NCBI RefSeq assembly: GCF_001429785.1
Contig: NZ_LMJF01000012.1
Span: 188,014-252,013, forward strand
Source of the DNA: Lysobacter sp. Root916
GTDB lineage: Bacteria > Pseudomonadota > Gammaproteobacteria > Xanthomonadales > Xanthomonadaceae
Length of the DNA stretch: 64,000 bases
Reading direction: 5' to 3'
Every line of letters begins with the position of its first letter. The stretch's first letter is position 1. A program made the position numbers and the translations under genes. The notes under the pieces are model-generated. The model was given only the letters and a program-made list of their open reading frames with translations, ran no database searches and had not been told where the DNA came from. This document shows, in pieces, positions 8,171 to 15,925 of the stretch.

Positions 8171-8703
8171 GGGCGCGTACCCGCGTTCCGGCGCGCCAGC
8201 CAGGCCAGCGGCGCCGCCAGCAGCAGGGTCGGCAGCCACACCCATTGGATCTCCGACCACAGCACATGCACACCGCGCAGACTGAAGAAACCGGCGCCGA
8301 TCGGCGAGACCTCGATCGGCCGCCACGGCGCGAAGAGGCGCGCATCCGACCACGGCCACCATAGGGCGACGCCGAGCCCGCCGTCGGTGAACGCGTCCAG
8401 CAAGGGATGCGAAGCCACGCACAGCGCCAGCCACAGCGCCGCCCACAGCGGCGGACTGCGCAGCCAGCGGCTAACGAGCGCGCCCAGCGCGCCGACGGCG
8501 GCGGCGAACGCGAAGGAGTGGCTGGCGCCGCGATGGCCGAAATCGTCGGCGTAGGCGATGCCCAGCTTGAACGCGACCACGTCGGCGTCGGGCAGCATCG
8601 CCGCGATCGCACCGGCCACCAGCAAACGCCGGTCGACCCGGCGCGGGCCCAGGGCCCAGCCCAGCGCTAGCGGTACCACGGCATGGCTGATGACGGTGGG
8701 CAT
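8167..8703 (-). CDS. Putative metal-dependent hydrolase, inner membrane (YdjM/DUF457 family)
   Basis: This is a 178-residue membrane protein with about four hydrophobic helices. It shows the conserved histidine and aspartate motifs of the YdjM (DUF457) family: ISHAVVPLALG near the start, MLPDADVVAF, HRGASHSFAFA and SHPLLDAFTDGG. Family members are annotated as membrane-bound hydrolases of unknown substrate; one is reported as LexA-regulated in E. coli. It lies 6 bases after yraN on the minus strand and overlaps the oxidase start by four bases, so the three genes form one operon. Confidence 0.85.
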   Translation of the reverse strand: MPTVISHAVVPLALGWALGPRRVDRRLLVAGAIAAMLPDADVVAFKLGIAYADDFGHRGASHSFAFAAAVGALGALVSRWLRSPPLWAALWLALCVASHPLLDAFTDGGLGVALWWPWSDARLFAPWRPIEVSPIGAGFFSLRGVHVLWSEIQWVWLPTLLLAAPLAWLARRNAGTRP

Positions 8704-8709
8704 GCGGTG

Positions 8710-9102
8710 TCAGATCTCGTCGGCGCGGAAGGCGTCGCGCAGCCAGTGCAGGCGCGGGGCGGTGGGATCGCCGTCGGCTTCGATCACGTCGAAGCGGCAG
8801 GGCGCGTTGCGGTAGGCGCGGTGCGCGACGAGGAAGGCCTGCGCGGCCTGGACCAGGCGCCGGCGTTTGCCGATATCGACCGAGGCCGCGCCGCCGCCGA
8901 AGGCCGCGCTGCGGCGGTAACGCACCTCGACGAACACCACGCAGTCCTCGCGCGCGGCAGGGTCCAGCATCACCAGGTCCAGCTCGCCGAACCGGAAGCT
9001 GGCGTTGGCGGCGATATCGCGCAGGCCCTGTTCCAGCAAGTACGCGCGCGCGGCGGCCTCGACCGCCGCGCCGCGGCTGCGTCGGTCCGTCGGCGCGGCC
9101 AT
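8710..9102 (-). CDS. YraN family (UPF0102) nuclease-like protein
   Basis: This 130-residue protein has the restriction-endonuclease-like core of the family: [30 protein letters not shown], then VVFVEVRYR, where E, D and ExK-like positions form the predicted active centre (here the third residue of EVR is Arg rather than Lys). The C-terminus contains FDVIEADG. It follows the LpoA-like gene by 10 bases, an order (lpoA-yraN) also seen in E. coli. Function is not established. Confidence 0.9.
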   Translation of the reverse strand: MAAPTDRRSRGAAVEAAARAYLLEQGLRDIAANASFRFGELDLVMLDPAAREDCVVFVEVRYRRSAAFGGGAASVDIGKRRRLVQAAQAFLVAHRAYRNAPCRFDVIEADGDPTAPRLHWLRDAFRADEI

Positions 9103-9112
9103 GCGGGCTGGC

Positions 9113-10543
9113 TTACTGGCGCGCCACGTCGCTCAGCGAAACCGCGACGCCGCTGCTGAAGGTCGACCACGCCGGCGTGCGCATCACGTTGCCGAAGCCG
9201 TCGATGCGCAGGGTGCCGGTGGCGCCGGTGATCTGACCGTCGGTGGCGGTCGCCATGCGTTCCAGATAGGCCGACAACAGCCAGGCGTCGTAGCCGAACG
9301 CGAACAGGCGCGCGGCCGGCCCGCGCGCGGTCGGCAGGGTCTGGCCGGCGGACGCCGCCGCCGGCAGGCCGCGCACGCCGCGGGTGGTCCAGGCTTCGGA
9401 GGGGAACACGATGCCGTCGAGCACGCGGTCCTGTTCCGGCTTGCCGGTGCCCGACAGCACATAGGAGGTCGCCACGCGCGGCTTGCCGCCCAGGCCGGCC
9501 AGGGCCAGCTTGGGCATCAGCGTGCGCGCCGAGGCGCCCTTGACCGCAAGGAAGATCGCATCGACGCCGCCTTCTTTATTGGCGAACGGTGCGAAGTCGG
9601 CGGTGCCTTCGCCGACCACGTCGCTGATCGCGGCGCCGCGCTCGTTCAGGCGTGCGCGCAGCGCGGCCACCGCGCGGTTCTGACCGTCGTCGCCGCCGCC
9701 GACCACCAGCACGCGGCGCGCACCGCGGCCGAGCAGGTAGTCGGCCGCCGCGATGCCTTCGTCTTCCGGCGACAGCGAGAAGCTGGCATTGCCGGACGGC
9801 GGCGCGACGCTACCGCGGTTGAGCGCGAGCACCGGCAAAGGCAGCGCGCCCTTACCGAACAGCGCGCTGACCTCGTCGCGGCCGAGCGGGCCGACCACGA
9901 AATCGTTGCCCTCGGCGGCGGCCTTGTCGTAGGCGGCCAAGGTGCCGCCGGCGGTGCCGAGGGTGTCGTAGAACACCACGTCCGGACGTCGGCGGTTCTC
10001 GCCGTAGTAGCCGGCGAGGAAGCCGTCGCGCACCGGCGAGGCGGCGGTGGCCAGGCCGCCGGACAGCGGCAGCAGCACCGCGATCTTGTTCGGCGGGCGG
10101 TAGCCATCGCTGTCGGCCGGCGGGCGGCTGGGATCGAGGCGCAAATTGCGGTCGAACGGGCGCGGCAGCGGCAGGCCGCGGCGCAGCAGGGCACGGCCTG
10201 CGTAGTTGTAGAGCGGGTCGCCGGCCGGCAGCGCCGCGGCTTCGCGGGCCAGGCTGTCGTTGTCGAGCTGATTGAGCAGGCGCTCGATCTGGCTGTCGTT
10301 CTCGCTGCGCGCCGCGCCGCTGAGGGCGGCGCCGTTGCGCGCCAGCTCGGCGGCCTGCATCACCAACGGATGGCCGGCGGTCCGCGCCGGCGCCGGGCCC
10401 GTTTGGGTGGCTACCGTGCCGCAGCCCGCCAGCGCGAGGCCCAGCGCCAGAGCGGCCAAGGCGAACCGCGCGCCGCGCCAGCCGACCCGGCCGGCAGCGG
10501 TAGGCGTGAGGGGGGATCCTGCGATCTCGAGCTGAAGGCGCAT
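9113..10543 (-). CDS. Penicillin-binding protein activator, LpoA-like outer-membrane lipoprotein
   Basis: LpoA proteins reach from the outer membrane to activate PBP1a during wall synthesis. The N-terminus has a basic stretch, a hydrophobic segment and the lipobox LALAGC near residues 36-41. The rest is mainly the periplasmic-binding-protein-like LppC domain (about 150-470): [29 protein letters not shown] and [13 protein letters not shown]. At 476 residues it is shorter than E. coli LpoA (about 680) because the N-terminal helical-repeat region is reduced. It is divergent from rsmI with 77 bases between, the classical lpoA/rsmI arrangement. Confidence 0.88.
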   Translation of the reverse strand: MRLQLEIAGSPLTPTAAGRVGWRGARFALAALALGLALAGCGTVATQTGPAPARTAGHPLVMQAAELARNGAALSGAARSENDSQIERLLNQLDNDSLAREAAALPAGDPLYNYAGRALLRRGLPLPRPFDRNLRLDPSRPPADSDGYRPPNKIAVLLPLSGGLATAASPVRDGFLAGYYGENRRRPDVVFYDTLGTAGGTLAAYDKAAAEGNDFVVGPLGRDEVSALFGKGALPLPVLALNRGSVAPPSGNASFSLSPEDEGIAAADYLLGRGARRVLVVGGGDDGQNRAVAALRARLNERGAAISDVVGEGTADFAPFANKEGGVDAIFLAVKGASARTLMPKLALAGLGGKPRVATSYVLSGTGKPEQDRVLDGIVFPSEAWTTRGVRGLPAAASAGQTLPTARGPAARLFAFGYDAWLLSAYLERMATATDGQITGATGTLRIDGFGNVMRTPAWSTFSSGVAVSLSDVARQ

Positions 10544-10620
10544 CGGCTTGCTTCCCGCCGCGACGCGGCGTTCCTTGGGGGACCGGTTAGGATTCTACCC
10601 GGCCCCGACACGGAAGCACG

Positions 10621-11445
10621 ATGCACAGCCCCGGCACCCTTCACATCGTTGCGACCCCGATCGGCAACCTAGGCGACCTGTCGCCGCGCGCGCTGGAGAC
10701 CCTGCGCGGAGTGGCCGCGATCTGCGCCGAGGACACCCGCCACACCCGTCAGCTGCTGTCCCACTTCGGCCTGGAGCGGCCGCTGCTGGCCCTGCACCAG
10801 CACAACGAGGACGCCCAGGCCGCGCAACTGATCGCGCGCCTGCAGGCCGGCGACTCGCTGGCGCTGGTGTCCGACGCCGGCACGCCCCTGGTCAGCGATC
10901 CCGGTTTCCGCCTGGTGCGCGCCGCGCGCGCGGCCGGCATCCGGGTCTCGCCGGTGCCCGGCGCCTGCGCCGCGATCGCCGCGCTCAGCGTGGCCGGGTT
11001 GGCCTCGGACCGGTTCGCGTTCGAAGGCTTCCTGCCGGCCAAGGCGTCCGCGCGCCGCGAGCGCCTGAGCCGGCTGGCGGCCGAACCGCGCACCTTGCTG
11101 TTCTACGAATCCGCGCATCGCATCGAAGAAGCCTTGGCCGACATGGCCGCCGCGTTCGGCGACGAGCGCCCGGCGGTGCTCGCGCGCGAGCTGACCAAAC
11201 TGTTCGAGACCGTGCTCGACGGCAGCCTGGCGCAATTGCGCGAACGCGTCGCCGCCGATCCGAACCAGCGCAAGGGCGAGTTCGTGGTGATGATCGAAGG
11301 CGCTGGCGAAGACGCCGATGCGCAGATCGTCGAAGGGCGGCGGCTGTATGCGAAGCTGACCGAATACTTGAAGCCGTCGCAGGCCGCCAAAGTGGCGGCA
11401 GAGCTCAGCGGAGCATCGCGCAAGATGCTATACGGCGGCGATTGA
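10621..11445 (+). CDS. rsmI: 16S rRNA (cytidine(1402)-2'-O)-methyltransferase
   Basis: RsmI methylates the 2'-OH of C1402 in 16S rRNA with SAM. The 274-residue protein has the tetrapyrrole-methylase fold: LHIVATPIGNLGDLSPRALETL at the start, AEDTRHTRQLL, SDAGTPLVSDPGFRLV and PVPGACAAIAAL. The C-terminal LKPSQAAKVAAELSG with a terminal basic segment is the family tail. It is divergent from the LpoA-like gene. Confidence 0.95.
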   Translation: MHSPGTLHIVATPIGNLGDLSPRALETLRGVAAICAEDTRHTRQLLSHFGLERPLLALHQHNEDAQAAQLIARLQAGDSLALVSDAGTPLVSDPGFRLVRAARAAGIRVSPVPGACAAIAALSVAGLASDRFAFEGFLPAKASARRERLSRLAAEPRTLLFYESAHRIEEALADMAAAFGDERPAVLARELTKLFETVLDGSLAQLRERVAADPNQRKGEFVVMIEGAGEDADAQIVEGRRLYAKLTEYLKPSQAAKVAAELSGASRKMLYGGD

Positions 11446-11564
11446 GCGATCGGCGGGCGGTCTCGCAGTACCGCGCCCTGTATGCGGCGCGACCTTGCAT
11501 TCGAGCTGCCGACGAGTTGCGCCGATGCTGGCCGCAGCGAAGGCTTGTTCGCTTTCGCGGGCGG

Positions 11565-11906
11565 CTAATCCGCTTGCGTCGGGCGCGGGTGCAGCAGCGC
11601 GGCGACCAATCGACCCATCAGTTGCGGGCCGGCTAGTACCTGGAAGCTCCAGATGTCTTCGGACACGAAGATCGGCAGGCCGTTGAGCAGGATCACCCGC
11701 TCGCCGCCGTCGATACCGTACATCTGCTCCAGGTCGGTTTCGGTTTCGCGGATCGAGCGATACGCCGGCCAGAAGGCGTCACGCAAACGCTGTTCGGTCC
11801 AGTCGGGCAGGCGCTGGGCCAGGTCCTGGGCGCCGATCAGGCCGTGACGGCGCAACATGCCCAACGGATACAGCGGGTAATGGTCTTCCGGGTCGTCGCT
11901 ATGCAT
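11565..11906 (-). CDS. Conserved-looking small protein of unknown function
   Basis: This 113-residue soluble, acidic protein starts MHSDDPEDHYPLYPLGMLRRHG. It has no signal peptide or membrane segment and no motif I can name. Features are a helical stretch (DLAQRLPDWTEQRLRDAFWPAYRSIRE) and a hydrophobic C-terminal segment (VILLNGLPIFVSEDIWSF, then QLMGRLVAALLH). It stands alone between rsmI and rnpB, convergent with rsmI. Codon use matches its neighbours, so it is probably a real gene of this lineage. Confidence 0.65.
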   Translation of the reverse strand: MHSDDPEDHYPLYPLGMLRRHGLIGAQDLAQRLPDWTEQRLRDAFWPAYRSIRETETDLEQMYGIDGGERVILLNGLPIFVSEDIWSFQVLAGPQLMGRLVAALLHPRPTQAD

Positions 11907-12004
11907 GGGTTCCAGCCGATCCTTACCTGAGCGCGCGCTTTGTGCGTTTTCGCCAATTTAGCCCCGCCGCGTCGGCGCGGCGTCCCACGTGCGACAATAC
12001 GCGC

Positions 12005-12367
<363 letters not shown>

Positions 12368-12400
12368 GCTTTTTTAGACGCCAGTGGCGTCTAAAAAAGC
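12368..12400. terminator. rnpB transcription terminator, symmetric hairpin
   Basis: GCTTTTTTAGACGCC (12368-12382), loop AGT, GGCGTCTAAAAAAGC (12386-12400): a perfect 15-bp stem with T and A tracts on both sides. It could stop transcription from either direction. Confidence 0.85.
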
Positions 12401-12427
12401 CCCAAAGTTTTCGTAGAAAACTTTGGG
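12401..12427. repeat. Second perfect hairpin after rnpB
   Basis: CCCAAAGTTTTC (12401-12412), loop GTA, GAAAACTTTGGG (12416-12427). It directly abuts the rnpB terminator and may be a back-up terminator or the first member of the repeat cluster that follows. Confidence 0.75.
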
Positions 12428-12866
12428 CCCCAGGCCTCTTCTTCCAATCCCCGCCGCTTCGCGGCGCCCCCTTACTAAGGGGGGCATTTCGTGCTGCGCA
12501 CGAAATCCCTAACTTGCTGCGCAAGTTCGGGCCCCGCTATGTGCCTCCAATCCCCGCGGCTGTCGCCGCGCCCCCTTACTAAGGGGGCTCTCCATATCGA
12601 GCGGCGTCGCTGTGGTCGCTTCCTGTGGGAGCGGCGTGAGCCGCGATGTATTTCGTGCTGCGCACGAAATCCCAAACTTGCTGCGCAAGCTCGGGCCCCG
12701 CTATGTGCTTCCGATCCCTGCCGCTTCGCGGCGCCCCCTTACTATGGGGGGAGCATTTCGTGCTGCGCACGAAATCCCAAACTTGCTGCGCAAGTTCGGG
12801 CCCCGCTATGTGCCTCCAATCCCCGCGGCTGTCGCCGCGCCCCCATACTAAGGGGGCTCTCCACGT
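12428..12866. repeat. Cluster of palindromic repeats with three TTTCGTGCTGCGCACGAAA copies
   Basis: The hairpin TTTCGTGCTGCGCACGAAA occurs at about 12487-12505, 12651-12669 and 12755-12773. Each is followed by a second hairpin, ACTTGCTGCGCAAGT (the middle copy has one change), and by a common GGGCCCCGCTATGTGC tail. Larger units about 268 bases apart (12481-12592 and 12749-12864) also share GCGGCTGTCGCCGCGCCCCC and GGGGGCTCTCC. A TGTGGGAGCGGCGTGAGCCG element sits at 12625-12644. Open frames across this block are by-products of the repeats, and I see no credible gene. Confidence 0.85.
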
Positions 12867-12911
12867 TGTGGCGATGGCGGGGGCATTTGTACGTTTTATG
12901 GCTTGCGATTT

Positions 12912-12953
12912 TGCTCCCTCTCCCGTTTACGGGAGAGGGTTGGGGTGAGGGCA
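12912..12953. repeat. CTCTCCCG...CGGGAGAGGG repeat element
   Basis: CCCTCTCCCGTTTACGGGAG is a hairpin followed by AGGGTTGGGGTGAGGG. The same sequence type, partly inverted, appears at 59726-59766 and 60017-60059. Confidence 0.8.
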
Positions 12954-13138
12954 CGCGGGGCATCGGGTTCGCGCCGAAATTCTCGTTTCGCGCGCTCTTT
13001 GTTTCGCGCATGCGCAGCGAAAAATCGGCATGCGGATTACTTCGCCAAACCGATCTGCTTCATGAAGGCCTGGTTGTCCCAGAACAGCCCCTTGCTATCG
13101 AGCCGCGACGCCGTAGGCGGCAATGAGCTGCGCTTGCC

Positions 13139-13627
13139 TTATTCGTCCTCGCGGACGTGCAACTGCGCGATGGCCGAGTCCTTGAGGGTTCCGGGTTCCT
13201 TCTTAATCCTCCCGGCCTCCAGCGACATCATTGCGTAGATGATCGGGCCAACGGCGCGCCTGTCGGCGTTGCCCGGCGCACCCACGTACCGGAACAGTCG
13301 CGGCTTCTTGTTCGGATTGTTGGGCACCCACACGCCGCCCTGCGTCTGGATGACTTGTCCGTCGCCGAGGAAGTTGACCAGCCGGAAGCAACCCTCGGGG
13401 CCGATGAAATAATCGCCGGACGAATCCCGGTGCGCGACGCGGTAGGTGCATGCGCCCAGCGTGATGTTGGACGGCTGCCCTTTGTCGGTGAAGTAGTCCT
13501 GGGCGACGACGTCCTGCTCCAGGGTGAAGTAGCGCTTCGCGGCCTCGGCCGGCGCGGGCTTCGGTGGGCGGGCGTGACCGACGCCGAGGCTCGCGCATAA
13601 GACGATCAGAAGCAGCATCCATTTCAT
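13139..13627 (-). CDS. Predicted secreted protein of unknown function
   Basis: This 162-residue protein has a clear signal peptide: MKWMLLLIVLCASLGVGHA, with cleavage likely after the AHA/GHA-type site near residue 19. The mature part contains two cysteines (ACTYR and EGCFRL) that could form a disulfide, and a tract QGGVWVPNNPNKKPRLFRYVG. No family is recognised. It is flanked by a repeat cluster and the mraZ promoter region and transcribed against the division cluster. Confidence 0.7.
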   Translation of the reverse strand: MKWMLLLIVLCASLGVGHARPPKPAPAEAAKRYFTLEQDVVAQDYFTDKGQPSNITLGACTYRVAHRDSSGDYFIGPEGCFRLVNFLGDGQVIQTQGGVWVPNNPNKKPRLFRYVGAPGNADRRAVGPIIYAMMSLEAGRIKKEPGTLKDSAIAQLHVREDE

Positions 13628-13963
13628 GTAGCGATCCCCAGCACCTGCGCCGACAGCGCCGTGAGCTTAGTAGCGCGCCCCGAGATTGTCGCGGGCGTGG
13701 CCGCGTGCCCCTAATCAGGATTCTGGCGCGGCGCGCTGGCGTTGGCAGGTCGGCCCCGGATCGCCCGGCTCATCGTCCCAATTTGAGTGTTGCGGCGCAG
13801 CAGGCTGGCTGCCGGGCGGCCGCAGATTGCGACGGCGGTCAAACTAATCGCCAGAATCTCAAAATATGAGACGAAACAAAGGTTAGTGGATAAGTCTTGA
13901 ATAAAACTCTGAAGATTGCCGCAAGCCATTGATGCGCCTAGCGAAATTCCGTCTCAAAAGTTG
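13628..13963. other. Intergenic region with no gene seen
   Basis: This 336-base stretch separates the secreted-protein gene from the mraZ promoter. It is less GC-rich toward its right end (13850-13920). It should hold the promoter of the minus-strand gene, but I see no clear boxes, repeats or RNA genes. Confidence 0.5.
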
Positions 13964-13991
13964 TTGACAACCTTGTGCGCAGTGCTAAGGT
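13964..13991 (+). promoter_or_regulatory. Probable sigma-70 promoter of the mraZ/dcw cluster
   Basis: TTGACA at 13964-13969 is a perfect -35 box. TAAGGT at 13986-13991, 16 bases on, is an acceptable -10. The transcript would start near 13998, overlapping the MraZ-type repeats and leaving a leader of about 140 bases. Confidence 0.7.
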
Positions 13992-14025
13992 GGGCATCCG
14001 AGGGAAAACCGGGTTTTTTGTGGTT
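13991..14025 (+). promoter_or_regulatory. Putative MraZ operator: GGG boxes at 10-bp period
   Basis: TGGGC (13991), AGGGA (14001), GGGTT (14011) and a weaker TGGTT (14021) repeat with a period of exactly ten bases. E. coli MraZ binds direct TGGGN repeats separated by five bases upstream of its own gene, so this is probably the autoregulatory operator of the dcw cluster. Confidence 0.7.
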
Positions 14026-14136
14026 TTTTCGGAGGCCTTGGCCGCCGGTTGGCGGCCAGTACGCAGGTGATCCGTCGCGAGGCGGACCTAACCAGGCGAC
14101 CCATCCGGTAGAGAGGGGCGCCGCACAAGGTGGGCA

Positions 14137-14583
14137 ATGTTCCAGGGCGAAACCGCCATCACGATCGACGACAAGGGCCGGCTAGCGGTGCCCACCGCTT
14201 ACCGGGACCTTGTCGCGCGCGATTGCGGCAACCGTCTGGTCATCACCTACAACCCGTTCGAGGCCGGCAGCCTCTATCTCTATCCGCTGGCGATCTGGGA
14301 GCGCGTGCGCGACCAGGTCAACGCCCTGCCCAAGGCCAAGAAGGTCAACCGCAACATCCAGCTCAAGCTGGTCGGCGCGGCCTCCTTTGTCGAGCTCGAC
14401 GGCAACGGCCGCATCACCGTGCCGGCCAGCCATCGCGCCGCCGTGGGCATAGAGAAGAAGGCCGTGCTGCTGGGCATGGGCGACAAATTCGAGTTGTGGA
14501 GCGAGCAGGCGCATCACGCCCAGATCCGTCAGACCATTACCGACGACGATCTGAGCGACGAGCTGCTCGACCTGCAGCTGTGA
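14137..14583 (+). CDS. mraZ: Transcriptional regulator MraZ
   Basis: MraZ is a ring-forming DNA-binding protein that represses the division and cell-wall cluster from its own promoter. The 148-residue protein has the two SpoVT/AbrB-type motifs of the family: [16 protein letters not shown] near residues 7-22 and [15 protein letters not shown] near 85-100. The start [11 protein letters not shown] is typical. It opens the cluster; rsmH follows after 11 bases. Ten-base-period GGG boxes lie upstream. Confidence 0.96.
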   Translation: MFQGETAITIDDKGRLAVPTAYRDLVARDCGNRLVITYNPFEAGSLYLYPLAIWERVRDQVNALPKAKKVNRNIQLKLVGAASFVELDGNGRITVPASHRAAVGIEKKAVLLGMGDKFELWSEQAHHAQIRQTITDDDLSDELLDLQL

Positions 14584-14594
14584 CGGGCGGTGGC

Positions 14595-15665
14595 ATGGAG
14601 CGCCCGGGTGCGCGGTCCGGCCACCTCCCCGTGATGTATCGGCAGGTCCTGGACGGCTTGCGCATCGACGGGAGTGGGACGTACCTGGATGGCACGTTCG
14701 GCCGTGGCGGTCATGCGCGCGGCGTACTCGATCAACTCGGCGCCGGAGGCCGGCTGCTGCTGATGGACAAGGATCCCGAAGCGATCGCCGTCGCCGAACG
14801 CGAGTTCGGCGCCGATCCGCGCGTGGCGATCTTCCGCGGCAGCTTCGCCCAGCTCGCGCATTGGGATGCGGCCGAGTCCGGTCTGGACGGCGTGCTGCTG
14901 GACCTGGGCGTGTCCTCGCCGCAGTTGGACGTGGCCGAGCGCGGTTTCAGCTTCGGCAAGGACGGTCCGCTGGACATGCGCATGGACCCCGACAGCGGTG
15001 AGAGCGCGGCCCAGTGGCTGGCGCGCGCGGACGATCGCGAGATCGCCGATGTGCTGTGGACCTACGGCGAAGAGCGCCAGAGCCGGCGCATCGCGCGCGC
15101 GATCGTCGCCCGTCGCGGCGAGCAGCCGCTGACCCGCACCGCCCAGCTGGCCGACCTGATCGCCTCGGTGGTGCCGCGCGGCGGCGACAAGATCCATCCG
15201 GCCACGCGTAGCTTCCAGGCCATCCGCATCCACATCAATCGCGAGCTGGCCGATCTGGAGACCGGGTTGGACGGCGCGTTGGCGCGGCTCAAGCCCGGCG
15301 GCCGCCTGGCGGTGATCAGCTTCCATTCGCTGGAGGACCGCATCGTCAAGCAGTTCATCCTGCGCCACAGCAAGGCCCCGCCGGCCAACCGGCGCATGCC
15401 GATCGAGATCGCGTTCACGCCGACCCTGCTGGCGGTTGGCGGCGCCCAGAAGGCGCTGGACGAAGAAACCGCCGACAACCCGCGCGCGCGCAGCGCGGTG
15501 CTGCGCGTGGCCGAGAAGCTGGGAGAGCGGGAAATCGGGAATCGGGAATCGGGAATCGGCACGGCGAAAGCCCAAGCCGCTGACGATGTGCCCGGGGCCT
15601 TGCTTGTCCGATTCCCGATTCCCGATTCCCGACTCCCGGCGCCACCGGCGGGAGGCGCCCAGTGA
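14595..15665 (+). CDS. rsmH: 16S rRNA (cytosine(1402)-N4)-methyltransferase with repeat-derived C-terminal tail
   Basis: RsmH (MraW) methylates N4 of C1402 in 16S rRNA, next to the RsmI site. The start [22 protein letters not shown] leads into [13 protein letters not shown] (SAM motif I), [19 protein letters not shown] and [15 protein letters not shown]. The core ends at [18 protein letters not shown], about residue 312. The remaining ~45 residues are encoded by a GGGAATC inverted-repeat element (15528-15639), translated as [10 protein letters not shown] ... [11 protein letters not shown] take this tail to be a non-functional in-frame extension. At 356 residues it is longer than typical. The stop overlaps the ftsL start. 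Confidence 0.95.
   Translation: MERPGARSGHLPVMYRQVLDGLRIDGSGTYLDGTFGRGGHARGVLDQLGAGGRLLLMDKDPEAIAVAEREFGADPRVAIFRGSFAQLAHWDAAESGLDGVLLDLGVSSPQLDVAERGFSFGKDGPLDMRMDPDSGESAAQWLARADDREIADVLWTYGEERQSRRIARAIVARRGEQPLTRTAQLADLIASVVPRGGDKIHPATRSFQAIRIHINRELADLETGLDGALARLKPGGRLAVISFHSLEDRIVKQFILRHSKAPPANRRMPIEIAFTPTLLAVGGAQKALDEETADNPRARSAVLRVAEKLGEREIGNRESGIGTAKAQAADDVPGALLVRFPIPDSRLPAPPAGGAQ
15528..15639. repeat. GGGAATC inverted-repeat element inside the rsmH 3' end
   Basis: The left arm is successive GGGAATC units (15528-15560). The right arm is the matching GATTCCC units (15608-15638), around a ~48-base centre. Related elements lie at 28679-28843 and 36019-36145. The element is read through in frame and supplies the end of the RsmH protein. 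Confidence 0.85.
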
Positions 15666-15925
15666 TGCGCCTGCTCGTGACCGTGCTGGTGGTGGCCAAC
15701 GTGGCCTCGGCCCTGGCCGTGGTCTATGCGCGCCATCAGCACCGCCAGTACTTCGTCCAGATCAACAAGCTCGACCGCGAGCGCGACGAGCTCAACATCG
15801 AATTCGGCCGCCTGCAGCTGGAGCAGGCGACCTGGGCCGAGAGCAATCGCATCGATCAGGTCGCGCGCGATCGCCTGGGCATGAAGTTCCCGGAAGGCGT
15901 CGAAACCGTGGTGATCAAGCCATGA
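15665..15925 (+). CDS. ftsL: Cell division protein FtsL
   Basis: FtsL is a small bitopic division protein that works with FtsB and FtsQ to activate FtsWI. This 86-residue form has one transmembrane segment (about 2-22, LLVTVLVVANVASALAVVYA) and a periplasmic coiled coil (INKLDRERDELNIEFGRLQLEQATWA). It ends in the conserved RIDQVARDRLGMKFPEG region. I prefer the ATG at 15665, which shares one base with the rsmH stop (TGATG); a GTG at 15662 would add one residue. The end overlaps ftsI by four bases. Confidence 0.93.
   Translation: MRLLVTVLVVANVASALAVVYARHQHRQYFVQINKLDRERDELNIEFGRLQLEQATWAESNRIDQVARDRLGMKFPEGVETVVIKP

Noticed and set aside
6716..8554. Plus-strand open frame of about 610 residues
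   Set aside because: It is antisense to the FAD-linked oxidase and the YdjM-like gene, is Arg/Gln/His rich and has no domain.
12481..12866. Possible CRISPR array
   Set aside because: The repeats are palindromic hairpins in large, unevenly spaced units with shared flanks. There is no regular short spacer pattern and no cas gene.
12491..13126. Open frame of about 210 residues across the repeat cluster
   Set aside because: Its sequence is translated repeat (repeated CASSGPAM and similar text) with no independent coding signs.
13916..14185. Short plus-strand frame over the mraZ leader
   Set aside because: It covers the promoter, the GGG boxes and the ribosome site of mraZ and has no conserved motif.
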